Positions 9,246 to 17,168 of a DNA stretch of 64,000 nucleotides are shown here, in pieces (the stretch's first letter is position 1; the number at the start of each line of letters is the position of its first letter). The notes under the pieces are model-generated. The model saw nothing but the letters and a program-made list of their open reading frames with translations. It made no database searches and was not told the origin of the DNA. This DNA comes from Telmatospirillum siberiense (GTDB lineage: Bacteria > Pseudomonadota > Alphaproteobacteria > Rhodospirillales > Magnetospirillaceae), in assembly GCF_002845745.1 (NCBI RefSeq), contig NZ_PIUM01000001.1:393963-457962 (forward strand), read 5' to 3'. A program made the position numbers and the translations under genes.

Positions 9246-12092
9246 ATGTCGTCCACTCTTCGTGTCCTGCCTTCGCCTTCCGCCGATGTTTATGCCGAGT
9301 TGGGTCAAGCGCTCAGACGCCTGATTCCGGCGGAACGTCTGGTTACAGATCCCTTGCGCTTGCTGGCCTATGGCACCGATGCGAGCCTTTACCGCCTGAT
9401 CCCGAAAATCGTCGTGCGGGCGGAAACCGAGCAGGAGGTCCGCGACGTACTGGCCTGCTGCCGCCGCTATCATGCGCCGGTCACCTTCCGTGCCGCGGGG
9501 ACCAGCCTGTCGGGGCAGGCGATCACCGATTCGGTGCTGATCACCTTGAGCGACAACTGGACCGGCATTTCGGTGGAGAACGGCGGCGAGACGATCCGCC
9601 TGCAGCCCGGTGTGATCGGGGCTCACGCCAATCGTCGGCTGGTGCCCTATTCCCGCAAGATCGGTCCGGATCCGGCGTCGATCGACGCGGCCAAGATCGG
9701 CGGCATCGCGGCCAACAACGCCAGCGGCATGTGTTGCGGCACCCACGAAAACAGCTATCAGACCGTGCAGTCGATGCGCATCGTCCTGGCCGACGGGACG
9801 CTGCTCGATACGGCCGACAAGGCCAGCCGGGCCGCTTTCCAGAAAAGCCACGGCGTCCTGCTCGACAAGCTGTCGCAGCTTTCCAGGAACCTGAAGGCGA
9901 ACGGTCCCCTGGCCGAAAGGGTGCGCCACAAGTACCGCATCAAGAACACCACCGGCTACAGCCTGAACGCCCTGGTGGATTTCGAAGATCCCATCGACAT
10001 TTTACAGCATCTGCTGATCGGCTCGGAAGGCACCCTGGCCTTCATTTCCGAGATCACCTACCGCACCGTCGTCGATCTTCCGAAAAAGGCCAGCGCGCTG
10101 GCGGTCTTTCCTGACATCGGCGAGGCTTGCCGGACGGTGCCGCTGCTGAAGAAGACCCCGGTCGCGGCGGTCGAGCTTCTCGATTCCCCGGCGATGCGGG
10201 CGGTGGAGGACAAGCCCGGCATGCCGAAGAGCATCGTCGGGACGCCGGACGGCGCCGCCGCCCTGCTGATCGAAACCCGCGCCGCCGACGAGGAGACGCT
10301 GAAAGCCAATATGGCGGCGATCTCCGCCGTTCTCGACAAGGCGACGACCCTGTCGCCGCCGATCTTCTCGACCGATCCGAAGGAGACGGCCATCTTCTGG
10401 AACGTCCGCAAGGGCGTGTTCCCGGCCGTGGCGGCGATCCGTCCGCCGGGCAGCACGGTGATCATCGAGGACGTCGCCTTCAAGATCGAGGATCTGGCCG
10501 CCGGCGTGCTCGATCTTCAGGACCTGTTCGACAAGCACGGCTATGTGGGCTGTTGCATCTACGGCCATGCCCTCGACGGCAACATGCATTTCGTCATCTA
10601 TCACGACTTCTCGATCCCCAGCGAGCTTGAGCGCTACCGTAAATTCATCGAAGCCGTCTGCGACATGGTGGTGAAGAAGTACGACGGCTCGTTGAAGGCC
10701 GAGCATGGGACCGGCCGCAACATGGCTCCCTTCGTCGAACTGGAATGGGGCGAGGCGGCCTATCAGTTGATGGTCGAGATCAAAAGCCTGCTCGATCCCG
10801 AAAACATGTTGAACCCCGGTGTGGTGCTGAACGACGACGCATCCATCTTCACCAAGAACCTGAAACCCATGCCGACGACCAGTCCGCTGATCGACGCCTG
10901 CATGGAATGCGGTTTCTGCGAGCCGCAATGTCCCTCGAACGGATTGACGCTGACCCCCCGCCAGCGCATCGCCGGCTGGCGCGAGGTCAACCGGCTGGCC
11001 AAGGTGGGCGCCGATCCGGCCCAGCAGGCCGACCTGCGCAAGCGTTACGCCTATGACGGAACCAGGACCTGTGCCGCCTGTGGCCTGTGTTCGACCGTCT
11101 GCCCGATGGGCATCAATACCGGAAAACTGATCAAGTCGCTCAGGACCGAGGACTGGAGCGGTTTCGGCAAGGCGGTGGGCAGTTGGACGTCCAGGAATTA
11201 CGGCTCCATGCTGGCTCTTTCCGGTCCGGGCCTGGCGGCCGTGGGGGTGGCCCGCGCCCTCGTCGGCAACAAGGGTTTCGATGGTCTCGCCGGCGCCGCC
11301 CGCAAGGTGAGCGGTGGCCTGGTGCCGAAGGTTACCCACAATGTGCCGACGCGGATCTCCTACAAGCCGAGGGACTCGGTCGTCGCCGGACGGAAAGTCG
11401 TCTATCTGCCGAGTTGCGCCACCCGGTCGATGGGACCCGCCGGTGACGATCCGGTTCGTGAATCGGTGCCGGAGGTGTTTCAGCGGCTGATGGAGAAGGT
11501 CGGCTTCCAGGTGATCTACCCGAAGAATCTCGGTGGCCTGTGTTGCGGCCAGCCCTGGGATACGCAAGGGCTCAAGGACGTCGCCGACGCCAAGGCCGCC
11601 GAACTGGAAGCGGCGTTGTTCGCCGCCAGTGATGGCGGAAAACTGCCGATCGTCTCGGACACCAGCACCTGCAGCTATCGCATGAAGGAATATCTGGGCG
11701 ATCGGTTGAAGCTGCGCGACGTGGTGGATTTCCTGCATGACGAGGTCCTGCCCAAGCTCAATGTTCAGAAAAAGCAGGGGACCGTCATGCTGCATCTGAA
11801 CTGTGGGGCGAAGAAGATGGGGCTGGAAGGCAAGCTGGTCGCCATCGCCAAGGCCTGCGCCGAGACGGTGATCCAGCCCGAGCAAATGACCTGCTGCGGC
11901 TTCGCCGGCATGTGGGGGTTCACCACGCCGGAGCTGAACGAGCATGCGACCCGGCATCTGGCGAAGCAGGTGCCGCACGATTGTCACGACGGCTATTCCT
12001 CCAACCGGACCTGCGAGATCGGCTTGGCCGATCAGGCTGGCATTCCCTACCGGTCTATCGTGCATCTGGTCGCGAAAGCGACCGGGGCGTGA
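9246..12092 (+). CDS. FAD-binding and Fe-S-binding D-lactate dehydrogenase (quinone-dependent, Dld-II type)
   Basis: A 948-residue fusion of a GlcD-like flavoprotein and a GlcF-like Fe-S subunit, oxidising D-lactate (possibly other D-2-hydroxyacids) and feeding the quinone pool. The PCMH-type FAD domain (about 40-270) contains TSLSGQA and IGGIAANNASGMCCG. The FAD-oxidase C-terminal domain holds GHALDGNMHF and AEHGTGRNMAP. Two ferredoxin clusters follow (CMECGFCEPQCPS near 550 and CAACGLCSTVCPMG near 615), then two CCG domains (LCCGQPWD, TCCGFAGMWG). The adjacent divergent GntR/FCD gene supports lactate-type control. A strong terminator follows at 12149. Confidence 0.88.
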   Translation: MSSTLRVLPSPSADVYAELGQALRRLIPAERLVTDPLRLLAYGTDASLYRLIPKIVVRAETEQEVRDVLACCRRYHAPVTFRAAGTSLSGQAITDSVLITLSDNWTGISVENGGETIRLQPGVIGAHANRRLVPYSRKIGPDPASIDAAKIGGIAANNASGMCCGTHENSYQTVQSMRIVLADGTLLDTADKASRAAFQKSHGVLLDKLSQLSRNLKANGPLAERVRHKYRIKNTTGYSLNALVDFEDPIDILQHLLIGSEGTLAFISEITYRTVVDLPKKASALAVFPDIGEACRTVPLLKKTPVAAVELLDSPAMRAVEDKPGMPKSIVGTPDGAAALLIETRAADEETLKANMAAISAVLDKATTLSPPIFSTDPKETAIFWNVRKGVFPAVAAIRPPGSTVIIEDVAFKIEDLAAGVLDLQDLFDKHGYVGCCIYGHALDGNMHFVIYHDFSIPSELERYRKFIEAVCDMVVKKYDGSLKAEHGTGRNMAPFVELEWGEAAYQLMVEIKSLLDPENMLNPGVVLNDDASIFTKNLKPMPTTSPLIDACMECGFCEPQCPSNGLTLTPRQRIAGWREVNRLAKVGADPAQQADLRKRYAYDGTRTCAACGLCSTVCPMGINTGKLIKSLRTEDWSGFGKAVGSWTSRNYGSMLALSGPGLAAVGVARALVGNKGFDGLAGAARKVSGGLVPKVTHNVPTRISYKPRDSVVAGRKVVYLPSCATRSMGPAGDDPVRESVPEVFQRLMEKVGFQVIYPKNLGGLCCGQPWDTQGLKDVADAKAAELEAALFAASDGGKLPIVSDTSTCSYRMKEYLGDRLKLRDVVDFLHDEVLPKLNVQKKQGTVMLHLNCGAKKMGLEGKLVAIAKACAETVIQPEQMTCCGFAGMWGFTTPELNEHATRHLAKQVPHDCHDGYSSNRTCEIGLADQAGIPYRSIVHLVAKATGA

Positions 12093-12148
12093 TCGACCGT
12101 CCACCTCCTGTCGATCACCGCTGATCGAGAGGGCCTTCGATAAACTTT

Positions 12149-12183
12149 CCCGCGAGGGGGCTTTCCCTCGCGGGAGTTTTTTT
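12149..12183 (+). terminator. Rho-independent terminator after the D-lactate dehydrogenase gene
   Basis: A perfect 10-bp stem CCCGCGAGGG / CCCTCGCGGG with a 6-nt loop, followed by A-G and a run of T residues. It lies 57 bp after the stop codon. Confidence 0.93.
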
Positions 12184-12374
12184 GCACCCGGCATGGGCGG
12201 CCGCGCTGACGCGAACGGTTCCGCTGACCATGTCCCGGAAAAGCCGCGTGTGTTCGATCGCTGTATCGAACGCGGTGACGAGGGGCTCCATGCGTGCAAG
12301 CAGTTCCAGGCCCACCGCCCAGCGCTGACAGGCACATCCGATCTCTTCCAAAAATGCCACGAAGGAGCTGAACT

Positions 12375-12485
12375 GTAGGCGCGCTGAAAATCCGCCTTGA
12401 CGGGGCAACAACGATCTTTACCCTGAGCCGGCCCGAAGCAAGAAACGCCATCAACGTGGAAATGGCCGAGGCCCCCGCATTATAG
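12375..12485 (+). pseudogene. Remnant of an enoyl-CoA hydratase/isomerase (crotonase) gene
   Basis: In the frame starting at 12387 the sequence reads LKIRLDGATTIFTLSRPEARNAINVEMAEA and then stops (TAG at 12483). This matches the crotonase N-terminus (T-x-x-L-x-R-P-E-A-R-N-A-I-N). The oxyanion-hole region and the rest of the fold, about 220 residues, are missing and no start codon precedes it. The flanking 12184-12374 shows no recognisable gene. Confidence 0.55.
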
Positions 12486-12556
12486 CGCGGCACTTTTCCC
12501 GTTCATTGTACCTGCCGTACACCTATCCTTGTCTGGAATTTTGGCAGAGAGGCAAT

Positions 12557-13600
12557 GTGAACTCGGTATTTATTGAAAAGGATGGTCGCAGACTGGCTGC
12601 TAATGCGGTCGAATTGTTCTATCGACGCTACTCTCCGGCCGAGCGTTATATCCCCGGCGCCCGGGAGAAATGTGCCGAGAACATGCTGATGCATCTGCGC
12701 TATTTGGATGCGGCGGAGTCTGTCGATAGTCAGTGTCTGCTGTTGGATTATCTGGTCTGGCTCAAGGGGCGGTTTTTTTATCTCGGGTTTTCCGCCGCCG
12801 ATCTTCAGTCGTCTCTTCAATGTCTGGCCGATGCAATCGCCGCCGAGGGAAGTGTCCGCAGCGTCCGACAGGCGGATATGCTGCGCCGGGCACTCGCCGA
12901 ACTTGATCAGCAGCCCTCGGAATTCTCTTCCCTGGCCTGCTCAGGCCCCCCGATCACCGGTGCGGCGATGCAATTTTTGTCGGCGTTGCTGGCTTGGGAT
13001 CTGCGGACGGCGGAAAAATTGGTGATCGGGGCTGTCAACGGTGGAGTAGCCATCCCATCCATCTATCTCGAAGTAATCGCGCCGGCCATGCACGAACTGG
13101 GGCGACTTTGGTATGCCGCACGAATCTCGGTGGAGCAGGAGCATTACGTATCATCTGCCGCGCAGGTGATCATGTCGCAACTTTATCCGCGCTTGTTTGC
13201 GGCGGAATGCAAGGGACCGGTGCTGGTTGCCATTTGCGCGGAGGGAGAACCCCATGAAATAGGTATGCGGATGGTGGCCGATCTGTTCCAACTGGAGGGA
13301 TGGGACACCAAGTTCCTCGGCGCCAACGTGCCACCCGAAGCGGTCGTGGTGCTGGCGGACCAAGTCAGAGCGTCCGTGGTTGCCGTTTCGGCAATGATCG
13401 CCACCAACGTCCCCGCCGTTGCCGCACAGGTTATCATGTTACGTGCCGGACCAGGGGGGCGCGGACGAAAAATTCTGGTCGGGGGTTACCCTTTCAATGT
13501 GGACAAAGATCTGTGGCGACGCGTCGGGGCCGACGGCACGGCGCCGGATGGTCGCCTCGCCGTGATGGAAGCGAATCGGTTGTTGGCGGGTGGCGAATGA
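12557..13600 (+). CDS. Cobalamin (B12)-binding regulatory protein, CarH/AerR/MtrA-like domains
   Basis: A 347-residue protein. The C-terminal half (about residues 215-340) is a B12-binding Rossmann domain: GPVLVAICAEGEPHEIGMRMVADLFQLEGWDTKFLGANVPPE carries a degenerate D-x-H-x-x-G motif (E-P-H-E-I-G) whose His would be the lower cobalt ligand. A helical cap domain (about 125-205; E-V-I-A-P-A-M-H-E-L-G-x-L-W, E-Q-E-H-Y-V-S) precedes it, as in light-sensing CarH and AerR. The N-terminal 120 residues have no MerR-type HTH, so it probably acts through a partner. The GTG at 12557 has an AGAGAGG ribosome site 5 nt upstream. Its stop overlaps the next gene (ATGA). Confidence 0.75.
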   Translation: MNSVFIEKDGRRLAANAVELFYRRYSPAERYIPGAREKCAENMLMHLRYLDAAESVDSQCLLLDYLVWLKGRFFYLGFSAADLQSSLQCLADAIAAEGSVRSVRQADMLRRALAELDQQPSEFSSLACSGPPITGAAMQFLSALLAWDLRTAEKLVIGAVNGGVAIPSIYLEVIAPAMHELGRLWYAARISVEQEHYVSSAAQVIMSQLYPRLFAAECKGPVLVAICAEGEPHEIGMRMVADLFQLEGWDTKFLGANVPPEAVVVLADQVRASVVAVSAMIATNVPAVAAQVIMLRAGPGGRGRKILVGGYPFNVDKDLWRRVGADGTAPDGRLAVMEANRLLAGGE

Positions 13601-14286
13601 CCCATCACACCACCGGGACCATTTTGCTCTGCGATCTCGATGGAATGCTCCTTGCCATTCCCACTGATGGCCTCGGCATCGCCGTGGATTTCACTATCGG
13701 TCGGTCGCTTGTTCAGCAAGTGGCGGAAACGGACGTTGCTGCGGCGCACGATTTCATCTTCGCCGTTCGCCGCCAAAGCATGGCGCTCAACTGGATGCTA
13801 GCCTTCGACCTGAAAGAGGGGCGAACGGTCCTTCAGGTCGATGGGAGCGTAATCAATGACGGCCTGGTTGTCATCGTCAGGCGGTTGGAGGTTGCCGGCT
13901 CCGATGTTTCGTTGGCGGCCATTGACGCCATCGGTGGGCTCAACAACAGGCTTATCAACCAGCAGAGAGAACTGGTTCGCGCCTCAATTGAGGCGGCAAG
14001 AGTTGCTGTGACCGACGGCATGGCCCACCCGGCGAAACCATCCGCTGTCGAGTCCATCCAGGTGAATACGCCTATGGCGTCGAAACCGTTTTCCGTACGC
14101 GAAAATGAAGTCATTCCTTTATTTTTGGCCGGCTTCTCCAACCTGCGGATTGCTCAATACCTTGGAATTGAGGAATCTGCGGCAAAGGCGCGATTGCGCA
14201 CTATCTATAGAAAGCTTGGTGTCGCCAGTCGTCCTCAGGCGATCATGGCGCTTCTCGCCCGAGATGGGCGCTTGACACCCAAGTGA
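13597..14286 (+). CDS. LuxR-type HTH regulator with PAS-like N-terminal domain
   Basis: A 229-residue protein. The first 100 residues (ILLCDLDGMLLAIPTDGLGI...LDWMLAFDLKEG-type pattern...VVIVRRLE) resemble a small PAS-like sensor domain, followed by a helix (about 105-135). Residues about 165-225 form a GerE/LuxR HTH (FSVRENEVIPLFLAGFSNLRIAQYLGIEESAAKARLRTIYRKLGVASRPQA). The usual VKxH of the recognition helix is replaced by A-K-A-R. The ATGA overlap with the B12-binding gene suggests the two proteins work together. The next gene encodes a paralogous HTH. Confidence 0.7.
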   Translation: MTHHTTGTILLCDLDGMLLAIPTDGLGIAVDFTIGRSLVQQVAETDVAAAHDFIFAVRRQSMALNWMLAFDLKEGRTVLQVDGSVINDGLVVIVRRLEVAGSDVSLAAIDAIGGLNNRLINQQRELVRASIEAARVAVTDGMAHPAKPSAVESIQVNTPMASKPFSVRENEVIPLFLAGFSNLRIAQYLGIEESAAKARLRTIYRKLGVASRPQAIMALLARDGRLTPK

Positions 14287-14288
14287 CA

Positions 14289-14302
14289 ATATCTTTCGAT
14301 AG
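14289..14302. promoter_or_regulatory. Repeated operator candidate, copy A (TATC-N4-GATAG)
   Basis: ATATC-TTTC-GATAG, immediately after the stop of the PAS-LuxR gene and about 115 bp before the receiver-LuxR gene. It is one of three copies with identical geometry (others at 14318 and 15084). Confidence 0.55.
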
Positions 14303-14317
14303 GATGATGGTGGGTAT

Positions 14318-14331
14318 CTATCCATAGATAG
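14318..14331. promoter_or_regulatory. Repeated operator candidate, copy B (CTATC-N4-GATAG)
   Basis: CTATC-CATA-GATAG, embedded in a perfect 16-bp palindrome at 14315-14330 (TATCTAT-CC-ATAGATA). Its distance from copy A is 29 bp, close to three helical turns. It lies in the promoter region of the receiver-LuxR gene. Confidence 0.6.
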
Positions 14332-14417
14332 GATTGTCGCACTACCACACTTAAAACGAATGTAACTATCGAGCGTTGGACAAGGTCCACGGGAGGCTAC
14401 TGCCGTAAAGGTTTGGT

Positions 14418-15083
14418 ATGCGAATTCTGTTTGCCGATGATCATAGATTGTTGCGTGATGGTATTCGCAGCTTCCTGTCGCAACTAAACCAAGAAGCCGA
14501 AATTATTGAAGCAGAGTCTTTCGATGATGCTCTCCTTGTGACAGAGGGTGCGGGGGGAGTCGAATTGGCTCTTCTCGCTCAGGCAATGCCGGGGCTCAAT
14601 GGATCAGCCGGAATCCAATTATTCACGGCGCGATTCCCGCTTGCCAAGGTGGTGCTGCTGACGACTGTCGCCGATCCAGCCCTCATGTGGGCAGCCATCG
14701 ATGCCGGCGCCAAAGCAGTCATCTTCAAGACCATCTCCGGACAAAATATGGTGTCTGCTCTTCGGCTGGTGTTGTTGGGAGAGCTCTATCTGCCGGCTGA
14801 CACGTTGAAGGCGATGGCCGCTCAGGTGGTTGTTGGCCCCGTGATGTGGGGCAATGCGGTTGACGCCGCATTTATCGCACAAGTCAAATTTTCTCCTGCG
14901 GAGGTCGATGTCGTCCCCCTTTTGTTGGACGGTTTGTCCAACAAAGCCATCTCCGATCGTCTTGGGATTGAAGAAACGGCGGTCAAGGCTCGGATGAGGG
15001 GGGTTTACAAAAAAATTGGGGCAACCAATCGTGCCCAAGCCGTCTGGTTGCTCTTGGCTAACGGGGTGCATCGTTCCGACTAG
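14418..15083 (+). CDS. NarL/FixJ-type LuxR response regulator with a degenerate receiver
   Basis: A 221-residue protein with an N-terminal receiver (about 1-118) and a C-terminal LuxR HTH (about 155-215). The acidic pair (FADDHRLLRDG) and the conserved Lys (AVIFKTISG) are present. At the phospho-acceptor position the expected L-L-D-L is L-L-A-Q (VELALLAQAMPGLNG), so normal phosphorylation is not possible. The HTH (FSPAEVDVVPLLLDGLSNKAISDRLGIEETAVKARMRGVYKKIGATNRAQA) is closely related to that of the preceding gene, with the same K-A-R. Two TATC-N4-GATAG sites lie upstream and one just after the stop codon. Confidence 0.82.
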   Translation: MRILFADDHRLLRDGIRSFLSQLNQEAEIIEAESFDDALLVTEGAGGVELALLAQAMPGLNGSAGIQLFTARFPLAKVVLLTTVADPALMWAAIDAGAKAVIFKTISGQNMVSALRLVLLGELYLPADTLKAMAAQVVVGPVMWGNAVDAAFIAQVKFSPAEVDVVPLLLDGLSNKAISDRLGIEETAVKARMRGVYKKIGATNRAQAVWLLLANGVHRSD

Positions 15084-15097
15084 CTATCGTTCGATAG
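15084..15097. promoter_or_regulatory. Repeated operator candidate, copy C (CTATC-N4-GATAG)
   Basis: CTATC-GTTC-GATAG, the core of a perfect palindrome at 15083-15098 (GCTATCG-TT-CGATAGC). It starts right after the stop of the receiver-LuxR gene and about 110 bp before the soluble chemoreceptor gene. A related GATAGGAT half-site is at 15113-15120, which is also part of copies A and B. Confidence 0.6.
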
Positions 15098-15194
15098 CGA
15101 CTCCTAACATACGATAGGATGTTGGCTGTCCACGATTTGGAATAAAAGCGCTCTGAATAGTCGCGCGCGTCGTGTCGCGAATGGGGAAATTCAG

Positions 15195-17129
15195 ATGGCT
15201 CTCGTCAAAAAGAATCAGATCGGCGGATTGGTCGTGGCTAAAGGGGCCGAGACTGAGGATATCGGTGCGGCAAGCGGCAGCAAGCTCTTGGCCGAAGCCC
15301 AGAAACGCAAGGCGCGAACCTTCGCCCGTCAGCAAAAGGCCGCCGAGCGCATAGCTGCCGCCACCTCGCAGTTGGCTAGCGGCATCGCCGAGGCGACATC
15401 CGCCGCCGAGGAGTTACGCAAGGCATCGGAGCAGATTGCCCAGGGCGCCGAAGAAGCCGCGGGCGCTGCCCAGGAATCGCAAAAGGCTGTCAGCCATGGC
15501 GCCGGTCTTATCCGCAAAGCCAAGGAGAACGCCGACCTTTCGGTCTCCAAGACCGAGGCTTTACAGGTACTGATCGGGAATGTCTCGGTCCAGATCACCA
15601 ATTCAATCGGCGCCATCGGTCGCGCCGCCGAGCGTCAGACATCCTCTGTCCAGATGGTCGAGGAGCTGGAACGCCAAGCGGCGGCCATCTCCGAGGTCGT
15701 CAAGGCGGTGGCGCGCATCGCCGATCAGACCAACCTTCTGGCCCTGAACGCGGCGATCGAAGCAGCGCGGGCCGGGCAGCACGGCAAGGGCTTCGCCGTG
15801 GTCGCCGACGAGGTTCGGACATTGGCCGAAACCAGCGAGAAGAGCGCCCGCGAGATCCAGGACCTGATCGCCCAGATCCAGAAGGACGTCAAGGTGATTG
15901 CCGAGGGGATCAATACCTCGGCCGACAGCGCCCGGCAGGAAGTGGAGAAAGGCAAGGTCATCACCACCCAGCTTGAGCAAATTCGTGTCGAAATGAGCGA
16001 GGTCGCCATCGGGGGGCGCGAACTGGCCAAGGCGTCGGAAGAGTCCAACACGGCTGCCGTCGAGGTGCAGAAGGGCTCCGAGATTATCGCCGCCGCCGCC
16101 GAGGAGCAGAGCGCGGCCTGCCAGGAGGCGTTGAAGACCATCGACCAGCAGACCGTGGCGCTGACCCAGTCGGAGCAGGCGTCGCAGGAATTGTCGGAAC
16201 TTGCCGACGAATTGAAAAACTCCACCGACATCACCAAGAGCAGCGAGGAAGTCGCCTCGGCGGCGGAGGAACTGTCCTCGGCGGTGGAAGAGATCAACCG
16301 CGCCGCCGCCCAGATCATGGTGGCATTGGAACAGATCCAGAAGGGCGCCCAGCAACAGGGGGCGGCTACCCAGCAATCCTCGGCCGCCATTGCCGAGATT
16401 GAGCGGGGCGCCCAGTTATCGGCGGCCAATGCGCAATCCGCAGTCGAAAAGAGTGAGGCGACCGCCGAGCGCGTGACCAACAGCATCAAGGGTATCGATG
16501 AACTGATCGACGGCGTCATGGCCTCGGTCGAATCGGGCAAGCAGAGTCGCGAGCAGATGACCGCGCTCGAGCAGATCAGCCGGCGCATCGACAAGATCGT
16601 CGATGCCATCACCACGGTGTCGATCCAGACCAACATGCTGGCGGTCAACGGCTCGGTCGAGGCGGCGCGGGCCGGCGAGTTCGGCAAAGGCTTTGCGGTC
16701 GTCTCCACTGACATCCGCAACCTCGCCCGAGACTCGGCGGAGAATGCCGATCGGATCAAGGACACGGTTAAGGCGATCCAGGATCAGATCGGCGCGGTGC
16801 GCCGCGATCTCGAGGAAATCGGCAATGCCGCCGCTGTCGAGATCGAAAAAAATAAGGCGATCCGCGTCGATCTGGAAACGGTGGTCAAGGACGTCGAGTT
16901 GGTGCTGGCGGGCAATCGGGAAATTCTCGCCGGTGGCGAGGACATCGTCCGCATGGTCAAGGAGGTGCAGACCGGCGTCGAGCAGATCGCCGCCGCCGCC
17001 CAGCAGACGACGCGAGCCACGGGCGAGGCCGGCGTGGCCGCCAAGCAACAAGCCAAGGGGGCCGAGGAACTGGCTGCCGCCATCGAGGAGATCGCCTCGC
17101 TCGCCGATGAATTGCAGGCGACTGCCTGA
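15195..17129 (+). CDS. Soluble methyl-accepting chemotaxis protein with two tandem signalling hairpins
   Basis: A 644-residue, almost wholly helical protein with no transmembrane segment and no sensory domain. Two chemoreceptor hairpin tips are visible: [20 protein letters not shown] around residues 178-197 (canonical) and [20 protein letters not shown] around 478-497 (divergent, N-G-S-V for N-A-A-I). Each is flanked by long coiled-coil stretches rich in EE/QQ methylation-like pairs (for example [17 protein letters not shown]). The N-terminal 50 residues are basic ([22 protein letters not shown]), which recalls the ParA-interacting tail of R. sphaeroides TlpT. It opens the che operon, 40 bp before the triple CheW. 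Confidence 0.85.
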   Translation: MALVKKNQIGGLVVAKGAETEDIGAASGSKLLAEAQKRKARTFARQQKAAERIAAATSQLASGIAEATSAAEELRKASEQIAQGAEEAAGAAQESQKAVSHGAGLIRKAKENADLSVSKTEALQVLIGNVSVQITNSIGAIGRAAERQTSSVQMVEELERQAAAISEVVKAVARIADQTNLLALNAAIEAARAGQHGKGFAVVADEVRTLAETSEKSAREIQDLIAQIQKDVKVIAEGINTSADSARQEVEKGKVITTQLEQIRVEMSEVAIGGRELAKASEESNTAAVEVQKGSEIIAAAAEEQSAACQEALKTIDQQTVALTQSEQASQELSELADELKNSTDITKSSEEVASAAEELSSAVEEINRAAAQIMVALEQIQKGAQQQGAATQQSSAAIAEIERGAQLSAANAQSAVEKSEATAERVTNSIKGIDELIDGVMASVESGKQSREQMTALEQISRRIDKIVDAITTVSIQTNMLAVNGSVEAARAGEFGKGFAVVSTDIRNLARDSAENADRIKDTVKAIQDQIGAVRRDLEEIGNAAAVEIEKNKAIRVDLETVVKDVELVLAGNREILAGGEDIVRMVKEVQTGVEQIAAAAQQTTRATGEAGVAAKQQAKGAEELAAAIEEIASLADELQATA

Positions 17130-17168
17130 CGTTTCCGCAAACAATTATAGCCAACAGGAGGACGAACC

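Noticed and set aside
12115..12411. Minus-strand 98-codon frame between the D-lactate dehydrogenase terminator and the crotonase remnant
   Set aside because: It runs through the terminator hairpin and has no family resemblance; part of it (around 12200-12370) might be a decayed gene but I cannot support it.
12507..12521. TGTAC-N5-GTACA dyad before the B12-binding gene as a PpsR/CrtJ site
   Set aside because: PpsR sites are TGT-N12-ACA; here the spacing is 9 and there is only one copy. It could still be an operator for something else.
12486..12556. Cobalamin riboswitch upstream of the B12-binding gene
   Set aside because: The leader is too short and no B12-box-like sequence is seen.
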